A stretch of 64,000 nucleotides of DNA from positions 13,902,437 through 13,966,436 of the forward strand of contig NC_088313.1 of the NCBI RefSeq assembly GCF_910592395.1, read 5' to 3'. Of the stretch, positions 1 to 9,811 are shown piece after piece. Origin of the DNA: Lineus longissimus. Its lineage: Eukaryota > Nemertea > Pilidiophora > Heteronemertea > Lineidae. The notes under the pieces were generated by a model, which saw only the letters and a list, made by a program, of their open reading frames with translations, did not search any database and had not been told where the DNA came from. How positions within the stretch are numbered: the stretch's first letter is position 1; each line of letters begins with the position of its first letter. Position numbers and translations under genes: made by a program.

Positions 1-335
1 AACACCAAAATCATGTTCTTCAATCTCTGACAAAAACGGTAGAGGATATGGCCAAGGGGATGGAGATGATGCAAAGAACGTTGGCACAGAATCCCAGCGC
101 GAGAGATGTAAGAAGCCCCAGCGGTGGCGTCGTGTGCTCCTTCTGTTCCGGTAATCATCACGTCTCAAAATGTTTTCGGCGTCAACCCCAAGTTGATAAA
201 TATTGCTCTTTCCATAAAACCAGGGGCCACAATACGGACGAGTGCTACTCGTTGAGGAATAACGCTAGGAGCGGGAATGGACCCCCTACGTATCAGAATC
301 AGGGGCATCCTTTAAACTCGACATGGTCCGTGTAA
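1..335 (+). CDS. gag: Gag C-terminal part of Ty3/gypsy retrotransposon (partial)
   Basis: This frame is open from the window edge, so the protein starts upstream; the ATG at 48 is internal. It holds a zinc-knuckle-like cluster (CSFC...HH...C, about nt 138-176) and then a second Cys/His cluster of the form CSFH...GH...C (about nt 205-245), both usual at the nucleocapsid end of Ty3/gypsy Gag, which binds RNA during particle assembly. The stop is at 333-335. The pol frame begins just before it in the -1 frame, and a T TTA AAC heptamer lies at 311-317 in exactly the phase needed for -1 frameshifting. Reading of the domain is from Cys/His spacing only. Confidence 0.8.
   Translation, partial: HQNHVLQSLTKTVEDMAKGMEMMQRTLAQNPSARDVRSPSGGVVCSFCSGNHHVSKCFRRQPQVDKYCSFHKTRGHNTDECYSLRNNARSGNGPPTYQNQGHPLNSTWSV
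311..317 (+). promoter_or_regulatory. Probable -1 ribosomal frameshift site (T TTA AAC) between gag and pol
   Basis: Gag codons here read cc-T TTA AAC, i.e. the heptamer lies in the canonical X XXY YYZ phase. A one-base backward slip puts the ribosome directly into the pol frame, which is open across this point, six codons before the gag stop. A downstream stimulatory structure was not established. Confidence 0.7.
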
Positions 336-3208
336 CCTCGGATCCAAACAATATCCACGGACCAGCAGCGAGATTTGAATTGGAACCAGAAATTCAGGGC
401 GATACGCTACAACATGACAGATTTTCGTTAATAGACGATATATCAACGGTTCATTCGGGAACACAAGAAGCGGGATCAGTGGATTCTATTGAAGTAAGGG
501 CAAAACCATACAATTATAACAATAATGATCTATTCGGATCACAGCATGCTGACGTCATGCGCAATACGGATTATGTCCGGACATATATGGCGACTTCGGA
601 CAAACAAAATTCCAGACGGAAATTATTAGACTGGCTCGACACCCTCGGAACCACTCCATTGACCCCTCCAAATACCCAATGTCAACCCGCAGATATGAAT
701 CACACAATCACTTCATTAAACTCGTTAGGATCTAGTCAGGCGAACACGCTAACCACTTACCAAAACATTATAAGTGTGCCGGATAAAGGTTTAAAGACAG
801 CGGATCAGACAGCGGGCGAAGCAAAACAAGTAAACATGACCTGGAGTTCTATAGACAAATCCAGTGAGTCGGAAAACGTAAACACTACTACGAACGAGGC
901 CACGAACATAATTGACAGTCAGGTTGATTCCCTCATCTCGGACAGAGAATCACTTGAATCTAAGGCGGCATCAGAATTTCATAAAACAGATGAGACGGAC
1001 CACAAATCTGCAAGAGATGATTACTACATGGCGCCGCCGCGTGTAAGTAATAGTGCCGTGATGACGGAAATTGAGCAGCCAGATTCGGGGGCGATGATGA
1101 AAGCCTCTGTAATCGGTCCCGGCCCTAAGGTGAAGATGAGAGAGATAGAAAACGCGTCTCGTAACTCCCAGAATACGACACCCTGCATCGGACAGCCAGA
1201 CTCAGGCGCAGAAATACAGGCGTCAGTAATAGCACCAGGGCCCAAGGTGAAAATTAAGGACGAAGTCGTGGAACTAGCACCCTGTATTAGGCAGCCAGAC
1301 TCCGGAGCAAGAATACAGGCGTCAGTAATAGCTCCAGGGCCGAAAGTGAAGTTTAAGGAGGAAGTCGAAGCATTCGCGGACGACGGTTCCTCATCACACT
1401 GCCCCCTACTGGCCGGACTAGCCAGTTGCCTGGAAGCAGAGATCGATGGACAGAAAATCCTAGCCCTTGTTGACAGCGGAGCTGAAATTTCTGTCATCTT
1501 ACGCAAATTTTGGAAGAGTCATCCCATATTAAACCAACTGGAGCCGGAGAAGCCGATCACGACGGAGTGCCAAGCGGCAAACGGGGGACGGATTGATGTA
1601 TTTGGTCTAATTAACGTCAAGATACGGTTAGCGGGACATATAGTCTCCCATAAATTTGCGATAATCGATCAGCCAATTAGTATTCCAGTCATACTTGGTT
1701 GCGATTTTTTGAAAACCCACGGCGCTGAACTATCATTCGCCCGAAAGGAACTCATTTTGGACGAGGACATCCGAGTTCCTATGCTGGGCTCCGTTAGTAT
1801 CAGGGAATCAGCCCACGTGGAATTAGACAAGAAGCAGGTCATACCTCCCAAATGCGAGATGATTGTATCGGGCAAACTCATATGCAATCGGATCGAAAAT
1901 GAGGCCAAACTGGAGGGGTTTGCGGCAATAACGGATAGTGACAACCACCTCCCGGCGGAACACGGGCTCATGTCATCCAAGTCTCTTGGCACGATTAGAG
2001 GCGGTAAGTTACCCTTATATATCATAAATGTCTTTGATCATCCGGTGGAGCTTCAGGCGGGAACCTTTCTGGGTCAAATTGACCTAGTACACGATGATGA
2101 CATAATAGCACTGGCGGAAGGGCCTGATGACTTGATGGGCGATGACGCGACACAGCAAAAGGCGGGAGGTACCGAAGCGGTTGACAATTTAGATTTGGAC
2201 ACGTGTGACTGCACGGCCGAGGAAAAGGAAAGGTTGAAGAAACTGTTGTATGAATATCACGATCTCTTAGCGTCAGGTCCTATGGACTTAGGGCAGTGCA
2301 CAGTAGGCGAAGTTAACGTGGAGCTACTTCCTGGAACTGCGCCAATATACCAGCGACCGTATAGGGTAAGCTACGCCCAGAGGGAAATCTTGAACCGAGA
2401 ATTGCGGAAAATGGAGGAAAAAGGGGTTCTTAGTAAGTCCAGATCTTCTTGGGCGTCACCCCTAGTGATGGTACCTAAGCGCGGGAAACCGGGGCAACCA
2501 ATCAAGTGGAGAATATGTGCAGATATGCGCGCAATTAATAAGGTTATCAAGGCCGATCGACATCCACTTCCTTCTCCGGAAACCTTACTCTCCCAGGACT
2601 TAGGATATCAGGCGCCAAAATATTTCACATGTATTGATATGGCCAGCGGATTCTGGCAACTCAAGCTATCACCAGGTAGTCGTGAAATTTGCAGCGTCTC
2701 TTCGATGGACCATCTATATTCCTTTAACGTTTTACCATTCGGCCTTAAAATATCAGGGAGCGAGTTCACCCGAACGATGAACATCGTGCTCGACGGATTG
2801 CTAGGTACTGCGTGTCTTTGCTACATCGATGACGTCATCATTCACGGTGCAACTTTTGACATACATCTTGACCGCCTGCGACAGGTTTTTGAAAGATTCC
2901 GTAATTATAACCTCAGATTACAGCCGGATAAGTGTTCCTGGGCTAAAATAAAGGTCAAATACCTCGGACACATAGTTTCGGAACACGGAGTATCACCGGA
3001 TCCAGCAAAGTGCGACATCATAATGAATATGAGCGCCCCGGCAGACTGCGCGGCACTGCGACGGTTTCTGCGACGGATTCAAGCTTTACGTGGATGCGTG
3101 CGGAGTGAGCGTAGGTTCAATGCTATGCCAGGAGGTGGACAAAGTGATGCGCGTTGTTTCATATGGGGGTCGTTCGCTATCAAAACGAGAACGGACATAT
3201 GGCATTAG
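317..3208 (+). CDS. pol: Pol part 1: linker repeats, aspartic protease and reverse transcriptase
   Basis: The frame follows gag in -1 phase. Domains in order: a long Ser/Thr/Asn-rich linker; three copies of a roughly 30-40 residue unit containing QPDSGA and GPxPKVK-like segments (nt ~1070-1360); a retropepsin motif LVDSGAE (about residue 381); then RT with LPFGL and the catalytic YIDD (about residues 834-837), which polymerises cDNA. After the RT palm and part of the thumb the frame loses meaning near nt 3070: the RT-RNase H connection, normally about 60 residues, is missing and RNase H resumes in another frame. The open frame to 3208 past that point is not genuine. This copy therefore cannot make a normal Pol. 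Confidence 0.88.
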   Translation, partial: LDMVRVTSDPNNIHGPAARFELEPEIQGDTLQHDRFSLIDDISTVHSGTQEAGSVDSIEVRAKPYNYNNNDLFGSQHADVMRNTDYVRTYMATSDKQNSRRKLLDWLDTLGTTPLTPPNTQCQPADMNHTITSLNSLGSSQANTLTTYQNIISVPDKGLKTADQTAGEAKQVNMTWSSIDKSSESENVNTTTNEATNIIDSQVDSLISDRESLESKAASEFHKTDETDHKSARDDYYMAPPRVSNSAVMTEIEQPDSGAMMKASVIGPGPKVKMREIENASRNSQNTTPCIGQPDSGAEIQASVIAPGPKVKIKDEVVELAPCIRQPDSGARIQASVIAPGPKVKFKEEVEAFADDGSSSHCPLLAGLASCLEAEIDGQKILALVDSGAEISVILRKFWKSHPILNQLEPEKPITTECQAANGGRIDVFGLINVKIRLAGHIVSHKFAIIDQPISIPVILGCDFLKTHGAELSFARKELILDEDIRVPMLGSVSIRESAHVELDKKQVIPPKCEMIVSGKLICNRIENEAKLEGFAAITDSDNHLPAEHGLMSSKSLGTIRGGKLPLYIINVFDHPVELQAGTFLGQIDLVHDDDIIALAEGPDDLMGDDATQQKAGGTEAVDNLDLDTCDCTAEEKERLKKLLYEYHDLLASGPMDLGQCTVGEVNVELLPGTAPIYQRPYRVSYAQREILNRELRKMEEKGVLSKSRSSWASPLVMVPKRGKPGQPIKWRICADMRAINKVIKADRHPLPSPETLLSQDLGYQAPKYFTCIDMASGFWQLKLSPGSREICSVSSMDHLYSFNVLPFGLKISGSEFTRTMNIVLDGLLGTACLCYIDDVIIHGATFDIHLDRLRQVFERFRNYNLRLQPDKCSWAKIKVKYLGHIVSEHGVSPDPAKCDIIMNMSAPADCAALRRFLRRIQALRGCVRSERRFNAMPGGGQSDARCFIWGSFAIKTRTDIWH

Positions 3209-5246
3209 TGAAAAAGAGTTAATAGCAATATTAGACGGAGTCCGGCGCTTCCGATCATATCTGAGTGGGACCCATTTTGTCTGCATTACGGACCATTCTT
3301 GCCTCCAATGGCTAAACCGATTCAAGGACAACAACCCTAGATTGTTGCGATGGGCGTTGGCTCTACAAGGTTACGATTTCTCTATTGTACATGAAAAGGG
3401 ACACCTGATTCCAATTACCGATGCCATATCGAGACTGCCGTACGCCGACCCAGAGGAACCAGGGACGCTAGCCGCTCTGTTTGCCGACAACACAATGGAA
3501 CGGAAATCAAATTATCCAGAAAGAATGATGCCAATCACGGCGACTTCTGTTGACACGGATGAATTGGCAGGGAGGCAACGGGAGGACCAGGACCTAGCGG
3601 ACATCGTAGCATCTATAGAAGGGGGTGAATTACCGAATGACAAACGACGGAGTCAAAGAGTGCAGAAAGTGTCAGCAGAATACTTCATGGGAGAAGACGG
3701 TGTACTGAAGCACATCTGGACAAAAGAAAACTCGGATATGGGCCAACACATGCGAGACCAAGTTGTCATCCCAAAATCCATGCAAAAGGAAATGTTGGTA
3801 TGGGCACATGACGACCCGCTGGTAGGAGGACATTTTGGTGGTGATAAAACGCTCGGAAAATTAAAAAGTAAGTACTTTTGGGAAGACATGCGCAAAGATG
3901 TAGAAAATTGGTGTCGAACATGCCTGGCCTGTCAAGCTAGAAAGTCCCCGTCTAAACTTCCACGCGCCATGCTATCGCCCATTATCTCCAACGAGCCGAT
4001 GGAAAGACTAGTCATGGATATTAAAGGCCCATTACGACCCACTCCGCGGAATTTTAAATACATTTTAGTTCTGCAGGATCACTTTACGAAGTACGTGTTG
4101 TGCATTCCCTTGAAAACAATGTCATCAGCGGAAATAGCGAACGTATTGTACCATCGAGTAATTTGTATCTTTGGAGCTTTTCAGATTCTGCAGACCGATC
4201 AGGCTAAAGACTTCACCGGTCAGTTGATAGAGGAACTTTGTCGTTTGTGCAATATGACCAAGGTCAATTCTACTAGCTATCATCCACAATCCCAAGGAGG
4301 CGTGGAGAGATTCAACCGCACTTTGGCGACCTGTTTAGCGGTATTCGTAAATGACGATCAAAAAGACTGGGACTTGTATTTGGATGGACTGGTCTTCGCA
4401 TACAACAACTCGCCAATGACGGAATCACACATGTATAGTCCACACTTCTTGATGTTCGGCCGACACCCACTGCTTCCAATGGACGTCAAATTATATAAAC
4501 CATGCACCAAGAAGCGAGATGTGTTGGAGCACATAAAAATGAAAATTGAATGTATGGAAGTGGCTCAAGATTTGGCTCGAAGGAATTTAGATCACGCTCG
4601 GAAGCGTATGAAAACGCGATACGATCTCAAGGCCAAACACATTCGATATGATGTGGGTCAGCAATGCTGGCTGTGGGTGCCCATAGTACTTGGTCCGGGA
4701 TGCAAGCGTACCCTCGGAAAATTTTGGACAGGTCCGTACACCATAGTGGAACTCGTCGGCGACTGCAACGTGAAGCTGCGGAATTTGCGCAATCGCAAGC
4801 TTCCTAAGGTCGTCCATCATAATAGACTAAAGCCATATTACGGACCAGAGCCAATTGAATGGGATCCTCCCACTTTGACCCGAGAAGAAGAAGGGAATGA
4901 TATCCCTGTCGGGTACATCCCTGAGGATCAGTTGCCGAGGATGGCGGAGCAACCAGAAGGACGCTTAGGCGACTCAAACCAAGAGGCAATAGTCGCACAC
5001 CAAGCAGACAGCGCAACAGAGGATTCAATTGAGGAGGAATGGGAGGACGAATACTGTCCAGCCGAAATCCTGCTGGACAGACGGCGGCGTAATGGTAGAA
5101 CGGAGTATAGAGTCCTTTGGACAGGACTCCCCAAATCCCAAGCTACTTGGGAACCGGTTGATCAAATTACGCCCGACTTAGTAGATGATTTTGAAAAGGC
5201 TAAAAGGGAACGCAAACCTAAGAAAAAGCGGCGTAAGCGTTGCTAG
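3081..5246 (+). CDS. pol: Pol part 2: RNase H, integrase, chromodomain
   Basis: It is in a different frame from the RT part and begins inside RNase H (LYVDACG, then ISEKEL, ITDHSCL and ITDAISRL supplying the acidic residues). Next come an HHCC-type integrase zinc finger (HDDP...GGH...CRTCLAC, residues ~240-280) and the DDE core: D in VMDIKGPL (~309), D in QTDQAKDF (~369) and E in GVERFNRTL (~405), close to the usual D,D35E spacing. The C-terminus has a chromodomain (YRVLWTGL...TWEPV, ~654-704) and a very basic tail. Chromodomains direct integration to modified chromatin in chromoviruses. The ORF start coordinate is arbitrary because the N-terminal joint is lost. Confidence 0.9.
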   Translation, partial: KLYVDACGVSVGSMLCQEVDKVMRVVSYGGRSLSKRERTYGISEKELIAILDGVRRFRSYLSGTHFVCITDHSCLQWLNRFKDNNPRLLRWALALQGYDFSIVHEKGHLIPITDAISRLPYADPEEPGTLAALFADNTMERKSNYPERMMPITATSVDTDELAGRQREDQDLADIVASIEGGELPNDKRRSQRVQKVSAEYFMGEDGVLKHIWTKENSDMGQHMRDQVVIPKSMQKEMLVWAHDDPLVGGHFGGDKTLGKLKSKYFWEDMRKDVENWCRTCLACQARKSPSKLPRAMLSPIISNEPMERLVMDIKGPLRPTPRNFKYILVLQDHFTKYVLCIPLKTMSSAEIANVLYHRVICIFGAFQILQTDQAKDFTGQLIEELCRLCNMTKVNSTSYHPQSQGGVERFNRTLATCLAVFVNDDQKDWDLYLDGLVFAYNNSPMTESHMYSPHFLMFGRHPLLPMDVKLYKPCTKKRDVLEHIKMKIECMEVAQDLARRNLDHARKRMKTRYDLKAKHIRYDVGQQCWLWVPIVLGPGCKRTLGKFWTGPYTIVELVGDCNVKLRNLRNRKLPKVVHHNRLKPYYGPEPIEWDPPTLTREEEGNDIPVGYIPEDQLPRMAEQPEGRLGDSNQEAIVAHQADSATEDSIEEEWEDEYCPAEILLDRRRRNGRTEYRVLWTGLPKSQATWEPVDQITPDLVDDFEKAKRERKPKKKRRKRC

Positions 5247-5352
5247 AGGGTACTCAGCTAAAAATTCCTGCATCTTGTTATGAATTTAACTATGGAGTCC
5301 TGTTAATCACGATAACTTTTTGGATACGTTAACCATATATGTGTATTAATTC

Positions 5353-5364
5353 GTATAATTTCAG
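5353..5364 (+). promoter_or_regulatory. Possible splice acceptor just before env
   Basis: The sequence ataatttcag ends 8 bases before the env ATG at 5373. Env genes of gypsy-type retroelements are commonly made from a spliced RNA; the matching donor would lie upstream of the window. Weak pyrimidine tract, so tentative. Confidence 0.35.
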
Positions 5365-5372
5365 CTTGAACA

Positions 5373-7931
5373 ATGGCGTCGCGTGCATGGATTTTATGCC
5401 TAATGTGGATGAGCAGTTGCGAGTGGCCGTCCTTGGCTGACGATTATGTTCTGAGGAACAACATGGGCGTCGTATTTCATCGGGTTGCTAGCTCCAACTT
5501 GGCCAGAGGGAACTGGAAGGTAACCTACGTTAAACCCTTTCTTAAATTGCCCGAAATGGACATCAGCCCATCCGATTTGTGTGCCGCGACGTTTCCACCT
5601 GATGACGATGATTCTGCTGACATATGCCGGCAGGTCCATCGAGTAATAGATAAACTCGATGACCGCAAACGCGACGCCATGGTGAAGATCAGCAACCAAA
5701 TGGCGGTTGTTAAAAATCTGATACCTGTCCGGATCACGTCAAGGAAGAGGAAAAGTATTCTCCCTTTCATTGGCTCTGTGGCCAAAAGTCTCTTCGGAGT
5801 GGCCACGGAAGAAGACGTACGCACCATACAACAGAACGTAGACGCCATCCATCGACAAGAAACACTGACCGCGGGTGAAATCAACAAGGTCGAAGGAAAG
5901 TTATCGTCCTTCATGAATGCCACGGATGAGCGATTCCAGAATGTCTTCCTAGGGATACAGCGGAATCACGAAGACATCGCGAAGTTGTGGCTTACCACAA
6001 CGAGGGTAAATAAGCGGTTGGGGTCATTGACGACCTTGGTCCAGATAATTTTAACGTTAACGCGGAATATAGCATTGTTTACAGAATCTTTTGTGCAAAT
6101 AGAAATACAGAGTGAGCAATGGGTTAGCGGTATACAAACCATGTTGCGCGGGTACTTATCCCACGAAATCATTAAGCCCGACCAAATTAAGTCGACACTC
6201 GACCATGTAAGGGAATCGTTAGAAACCACCATGCCTAGCTATAGGCTTGCCCATTCTCAGCCCTCATATTATTACCAGGTTCGAGACATTATGTTTACAC
6301 ATGACGAGGATAGTCTGTATGTTACGATTTCTATTCCAATAACAGCCGATATTGGGTACGTTGACATTTTCGCAATTTCAGCTGTTCCGCTGCCCATGGC
6401 TCATAATGATAAATTTAACTCAACATTAATTTCAGGTCTCCCAGGATATCTGGCCGTTAGCAGAGACGCCCTCTGGTACACCGAGTTTGATTTCAGCATT
6501 TTTCAGACCTGCATGGGAGAAGAAATCAAACATTGCCCAGCCATGATGAGTCTAAAGTCCCGCACGGAACTCAGTTGTGCGGCAGCGATTTTTTTCGACA
6601 TGGGGACGGATTCACATCGACTGTGCGATATTCGATATCAGCACGACCCCCCATTCGACGGTGCTATTGCCTTAGGAGAGAATACATATTTTGTCTCGGG
6701 CGCTCGAGAAGATACTTGGTCCCTAATTTGTCCACCAAGATCTCCAGCCCCCATTAACGCTTGCTCATTGTGCAAACTTGTCTTACCATGTCAATGTGGT
6801 ATCCAGGCTAGATCCTGGAAGATTTTCCCACGAGCCAGTCAATGTGATCAGGGTGTCAAAAATGTAACGTTCTTGCACGGTGCCAATCTGCCGGTGTTAC
6901 GTACCTTATATGACCACAAGGACCTAGTCAAGATTCGTGGCAGTACGCTATTAAAAAATCCCGTGACGGTAGAAGTACCAAAATTTTCCATAAAATCAGC
7001 TAATTGGTCAAAAATTACTCAAGAGGACCAAACATTTTCATTGGATTTTAAGCACATGGCCCAAAGTTTAAAGCATTCTGAGACAATTTACCAAACAAAA
7101 AGCGATATGTTGGCTGATTCAATGGGTACTTATTCTCAACCTCTCACTCTTACTGATGTACATACGAGCTCATGGATTTGGAACTTAGTTAATTCCGCGA
7201 TAAGTGTGACGGCATTGATACTGGGGCTTTACGCGTTCTGCAAGGGCCGAGCTATGGCAGGCATGATTCCCGTTGCCACGGGGTTGCCGGTAGCCCGAGC
7301 GGTGGTGTCAAATGACACTTTGGCATTCATCTTACCCGTTGAGAAGGAAATAGAGTCGTTGAAGGAAGAAGTAGAGATAATGATAGACCTTGAAATCATC
7401 CTTCTCGTCGCTATATTATGCCTGGGTGTTCTCATCATAATGTATTATACGGTTTCAAAAGTTCATCGTAAATTGATTTATCAATGCGGAACCATAGCCA
7501 TCTCGGACACGAGACGTTTGACCTGTTGGTTAACGGCGGAATTAGTCGGAAAGACCAAGGCGGTCAGGTTGACTTTGGGACCCTTGATTGGTCATCCTTT
7601 AGATTTTCAATGTTTGGGGGATAATGACATTAAGAATACCCCGGTTTACATTTCAGGCGCTTGCTGCCGGGAATATGTGGTATTCGGTTGGCGAGAGGGG
7701 GCGTATATAAGACACATGGGAACCGAGAACAATATCAACCTGCCCAGCAAAGTTAAACTCTTTACCTTCCACAGGAATGAAATTGCCGACATGTTGGAGG
7801 ACGATTATAGGGTGGCACTCTCCATTTGTCACGGAGGAGTGTATTACCCTATTGGCCCGAAGAAGGGGGCAAAACAAAAACGAAGCAATGGGCAGAAATC
7901 ACCCCTTTATCCAGAGTTAAATATGGCATGA
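5373..7931 (+). CDS. env: Env-like fusion glycoprotein of the retrotransposon
   Basis: It is an 852-residue open frame starting with a probable signal peptide (hydrophobic residues ~4-21). A dibasic RKRK motif at residues 124-127 is followed by a hydrophobic Gly-containing stretch (PFIGSVAKSLFG) and a helical, coiled-coil-like region. This layout resembles the furin site plus fusion peptide of the baculovirus-F/errantivirus Env group. Two strongly hydrophobic segments lie at ~603-622 and ~673-694, leaving an unusually long C-terminal tail of about 155 residues. Several N-x-S/T sites and many cysteines fit an extracellular protein. No frame break was seen here, in contrast to pol. Family assignment is inferred from architecture and not from an alignment. 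Confidence 0.75.
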   Translation: MASRAWILCLMWMSSCEWPSLADDYVLRNNMGVVFHRVASSNLARGNWKVTYVKPFLKLPEMDISPSDLCAATFPPDDDDSADICRQVHRVIDKLDDRKRDAMVKISNQMAVVKNLIPVRITSRKRKSILPFIGSVAKSLFGVATEEDVRTIQQNVDAIHRQETLTAGEINKVEGKLSSFMNATDERFQNVFLGIQRNHEDIAKLWLTTTRVNKRLGSLTTLVQIILTLTRNIALFTESFVQIEIQSEQWVSGIQTMLRGYLSHEIIKPDQIKSTLDHVRESLETTMPSYRLAHSQPSYYYQVRDIMFTHDEDSLYVTISIPITADIGYVDIFAISAVPLPMAHNDKFNSTLISGLPGYLAVSRDALWYTEFDFSIFQTCMGEEIKHCPAMMSLKSRTELSCAAAIFFDMGTDSHRLCDIRYQHDPPFDGAIALGENTYFVSGAREDTWSLICPPRSPAPINACSLCKLVLPCQCGIQARSWKIFPRASQCDQGVKNVTFLHGANLPVLRTLYDHKDLVKIRGSTLLKNPVTVEVPKFSIKSANWSKITQEDQTFSLDFKHMAQSLKHSETIYQTKSDMLADSMGTYSQPLTLTDVHTSSWIWNLVNSAISVTALILGLYAFCKGRAMAGMIPVATGLPVARAVVSNDTLAFILPVEKEIESLKEEVEIMIDLEIILLVAILCLGVLIIMYYTVSKVHRKLIYQCGTIAISDTRRLTCWLTAELVGKTKAVRLTLGPLIGHPLDFQCLGDNDIKNTPVYISGACCREYVVFGWREGAYIRHMGTENNINLPSKVKLFTFHRNEIADMLEDDYRVALSICHGGVYYPIGPKKGAKQKRSNGQKSPLYPELNMA

Positions 7932-8260
7932 TAATATCCACTTTCATTACAGAGTAGCAGAATGGTATCGAGACGAATCGGGTAACCGACCAAGGGATCG
8001 TCTTGTGATAGTCAAACGAAACTGAATTATATAGGCTTAATATGGAAAAATGAGGAACCAGGAACATTGGAATAAGAAGGCTTGAAATCAAGGAGGGGTA
8101 TGCAGGAGTTTATGGCAGCCAATAAACCTGACACAGAATTTAAATACAGAGTTCCAAAAATACGGAACAAAATGGTTCCAGGGAAATTTCGATTTAATAA
8201 TATCCTTCTTATTCCAACCAGCCAAAAAAAAGGGAAAATGAAAAAGGGGGGGAATGAAAA
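7932..8260 (+). other. Retrotransposon 3' untranslated region with candidate polypurine tract
   Basis: There is no convincing gene here. A purine-rich run around 8225-8260 (aaaaagggggggaatgaaaa) is a plausible plus-strand primer, directly followed by TGTGACC, a possible LTR start at 8261. The upstream LTR is outside the window, so neither LTR edge can be confirmed. Confidence 0.4.
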
Positions 8261-8482
8261 TGTGACCGTTAAATTGATGTTTTGGGACGATAATTATAGA
8301 GACTAGAAGGACATTAACAATATATATGGATATACTCAGACGTGAACGCGAAATGGGATAGGATGAGAGAATTGGCAGTCGTGCGAAAGGAATAAGCCAG
8401 GCAGAAGAAGAAACGAGCGATTTTGTGGCATTATAGGAATGATTGCTATTGGATAACTCTAAGAATAAGAATTGGGAAATAT

Positions 8483-9811
8483 GGTATCAGGACACTCCCC
8501 CCTGGACATTTGCCCCCCGGACTTCTGCCCCCGGACTTCTGCCCCCCTAGGACATCTGCCCCCCGGATTTTTGTCCCCCGGACATTAGCCCCCCTAGGAC
8601 TTCTGCCCCCCTAGGACATCTGCCCCCCGGATTTTTGCCCCCCGGACATTAGCCCCCCTATGATTTCTGCCCCCTAGGACATCTGCCCCCCGGACATTTG
8701 CCCCCCGGACATTAGCCCCCATAGGATTTCTGAATACATCTTTTCTATTTATAGTAACGATAATTCTATATATAGTAACGTCGCGGAATGCTATTCCGAT
8801 GCTTGTGAAGGGATAGGCTTGCGTAGCTAAGCCCGAATAAAAAAAAAGTTAGTTGGCGTCCCCCTTCCTACCCGACAAAGTGCTCGAGAGCCAAAAAAAA
8901 TTTATAGTGCATTTTACACTAGAATGTACACCTACCCGGATTTTATCATGATTCAGATTTTTTTTTATTTGCTCAGCAGCTATATTTTCAGCCTTAAAAT
9001 GAATTAAAAAAAACAAAAACACCTCCCCCTACCCACCTCCTCCCAGAAGCAAGGACGCTAACCAGCTTTTTTTTAAAGTGGCCTAATGATACTCCTTTTC
9101 TGAGAAATGCCTCTGTCATACAATGTTTCTGTAAATCTATTTTTAGTACATGTACATGTATATCTGATGTTTTGAAACGTGTTTGTTGTTTGATTAAAAT
9201 AGAAAACTTCACATGACACCTCCGTCTCCTTCCACCATCACAACCAATCAAGAAATGAAGTTATAGTACAGGTCAAAGAAGGTAATCATTATTTAAATTA
9301 TTTTGTGCTGAAAATTACTGAAGGGTGGCCTACCTGCTACCTTCAGTAATTCTGCTACCTTCAGTAATTTTCATTTAAAAGAAATACAGCAATCCTTACC
9401 ATTCTTACATTTGACCTATGGATTGCCCTGGAGTAATGCACATAAGTATGCTCTTAAATCTATTAATACAGGCCAAAGCTGATCATCCTGCTACTCTTGG
9501 ACTGACCGACTCATCCAAGTTCTCTTTGACTGTCCCCGGTGGTAAATGTCCGGGGGGCAGACGTCCTAGGGGGGCAGAAGTCCTAGGGGGACTAATGTCC
9601 GGGGGGAAAATGTCCGGGGGGCAGATGTCCTAGGGGGGCAGAAGTCCTAGGGGGGCTAATGTCCGGGGGGCAAATGTCCGGGGGGCAAATGTCCGGGGGG
9701 CAGATGTCCTAGGGGGGCAGAAGTCCAAGGGGGGCTAATGTCCGGGAGGCAAAAATCCGGGGGGAAAGATCCGGGGGGCAGAGATGTCCGGGGGGCAAAT
9801 GCCCTAGAATC
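8483..9811. mobile_element. Foldback-type element with minisatellite arms
   Basis: Left arm 8495-8735 is an array of about 15-17-bp units of the form CCCCCCGGACATTTG / CCCCCCTAGGACTTCTG. Right arm 9535-9805 is the same array inverted. The middle (~8740-9530) has no gene. The element is flanked by the 9-bp direct repeat gggaaatat at 8474-8482 and 9812-9820, and removing it joins the flanks smoothly. Tandem-repeat arms with 8-9 bp duplications are known from Drosophila FB and sea urchin TU elements; kinship to these is by analogy. No transposase inside. Confidence 0.75.

Noticed and set aside
1024-1506. A 160-residue minus-strand open frame across the protease region
   Set aside because: It lies antisense to a well-supported pol domain and mirrors its repeats; a shadow frame.
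9418-9633. Open frame ending in Gly-rich repeats
   Set aside because: It runs through the minisatellite arm of the foldback element; the repeats are a by-product.
8490-9810. Regular short repeats that could suggest a CRISPR array
   Set aside because: Units are tandem without unique spacers, arms are inverted to each other, and the DNA is eukaryotic. A foldback element explains them.
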